Below are positions 14,916 to 15,330 of a DNA stretch of 15,330 bases, in pieces (within the stretch, counting starts at the first letter, position 1; every line of letters starts with the position of its first letter). Source of the DNA: JBOGJI01 sp050747865 (lineage in GTDB: Bacteria; Acidobacteriota; Thermoanaerobaculia; Multivoradales; JAHEKO01); contig JBOGJI010000134.1 in assembly GCA_050747865.1 (NCBI GenBank), positions 1 through 15,330 on the forward strand, in the 5' to 3' direction. The notes beneath the pieces are model-generated. The model was not told where the DNA came from and searched no databases. It worked only from the letters and a program-made list of their open reading frames with translations. A program made the translations under genes and the position numbers.

Positions 14916-15148
14916 GTCAAGTCAGCCTGCGCCTTCCCGACTCCCTGCACCGAGAGGTGAAACTGCTTGCCAAGCGGGAGAACACGTCCGCGAATCAGCT
15001 CATCACTCTGGCCGTGGCCGAAAAGGTGAGCGCCCTCAAGACCCTGGAGTGGATCGAGCAACGCGCACGGCGAGCCCCGTCCCCGGCGCGGTTTGCCGAG
15101 CTCCTGGCCAAGGCCCCGGACGTGGAGCCGGTGGAGGGCGACGCCTGA
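14912..15148 (+). CDS. Ribbon-helix-helix antitoxin (HicB/CopG-like)
   Basis: A 78-residue protein. Residues 1-42 form a ribbon-helix-helix DNA-binding unit: the strand SQVSLRLPDSLHREV, then the helices KLLAKRENTSANQLITLAVAEKVSAL. The tail (about 43-78) is helical and then acidic (DVEPVEGDA), as expected for a segment that wraps the toxin. It would neutralise the PIN protein and repress the operon through the palindrome at 14482-14491. ATG 14912 overlaps the toxin stop by four bases. The longer open frame upstream is just an out-of-frame stretch of the toxin gene. Confidence 0.85.
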   Translation: MSQVSLRLPDSLHREVKLLAKRENTSANQLITLAVAEKVSALKTLEWIEQRARRAPSPARFAELLAKAPDVEPVEGDA

Positions 15149-15170
15149 TCCGCGGTTCATCGTTCCGTCG

Positions 15171-15323
15171 CAGCTCGCGTCGGCGTCGCTGTGGGCCGGA
15201 AAGCCTGCGACAGGAAGCTGCTTCGTATCCTTCGATCGTCGGTTCCGTGATGCCGCGGGCAGCGCAGGCTTCCAGGTTCTCGCCGAGTCGTTGTACCAGG
15301 GGCCTACGGCCCGTAGAGCGTGA
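15171..15323 (+). pseudogene. C-terminal remnant of a second PIN-domain protein
   Basis: Just after the antitoxin, one frame reads A-S-L-W-A-G-K-P-A-T-G-S-C-F-V-S-F-D-R-R-F and then RDAAGSAGFQVLAESL, closely resembling the last third of VapC-type PIN proteins (A-x-x-x-G-L-P-L-x-T-F-D-R-R-F, then xxAxxxGLxVL). No start codon, N-terminal D-T-N/S motif or middle acidic residues are present, so the 5' two-thirds are missing. The stop is at 15321-15323. It is probably the scar of another toxin-antitoxin module or of a recombination between PIN genes. Confidence 0.5.
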
Positions 15324-15330
15324 GATCGAA

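Overview
The window is high-GC, densely packed bacterial DNA with short or overlapping gene junctions. Several genes appear to start directly at a GTG codon 5-7 bases after a TANNNT -10 box, which suggests leaderless transcription. A decayed BACON-like repeat (C-D-D-P...W-L-S-V-D-P-T-S-G) and an OmpR-type winged-helix regulator fragment recall genomes of Acidobacteriota such as Thermoanaerobaculia. That placement is a guess from style, not from a marker gene. No rRNA, tRNA, CRISPR array or insertion sequence is visible.

Positions 1-7328 hold the most interesting part: a divergently transcribed biosynthetic cluster. Leftward run an acyl carrier protein, an active ketosynthase, a second ketosynthase-like subunit whose catalytic triad is replaced (chain-length-factor-like), and the first 16 codons of a family 2 glycosyltransferase that leaves the window. 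Rightward run an AMP-forming acyl/aryl ligase, a membrane-anchored NodB-type deacetylase, a flavin-dependent halogenase-like oxidoreductase and a SAM methyltransferase. The two arms share a control region near 2970-3050. The content resembles aryl polyene, flexirubin or xanthomonadin pigment clusters: the ligase would load a starter, KS/CLF/ACP would build the chain, and halogenase, methyltransferase and glycosyltransferase would tailor it. The product cannot be read from the window.

Positions 7306-10537 are a leftward four-gene operon: a YidB-OmpA fusion envelope protein, a STAS anti-sigma-factor antagonist, an L-asparaginase II family protein and an exported rhodanese. The last three are coupled by 1-4 base overlaps. 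Divergent from it is an exported TlpA-like thioredoxin (10593-11282), then a thioredoxin-fold 2Fe-2S ferredoxin (11313-11642). Convergent to these is a monofunctional aconitase-family hydratase with the swivel domain first (11656-13677).

Positions 13678-15330 are an accessory or decaying zone. They hold a BACON-repeat remnant, a truncated winged-helix regulator, an apparently intact PIN toxin / ribbon-helix-helix antitoxin pair with a near-consensus promoter overlapped by a palindrome, and the C-terminal remnant of another PIN-domain protein.
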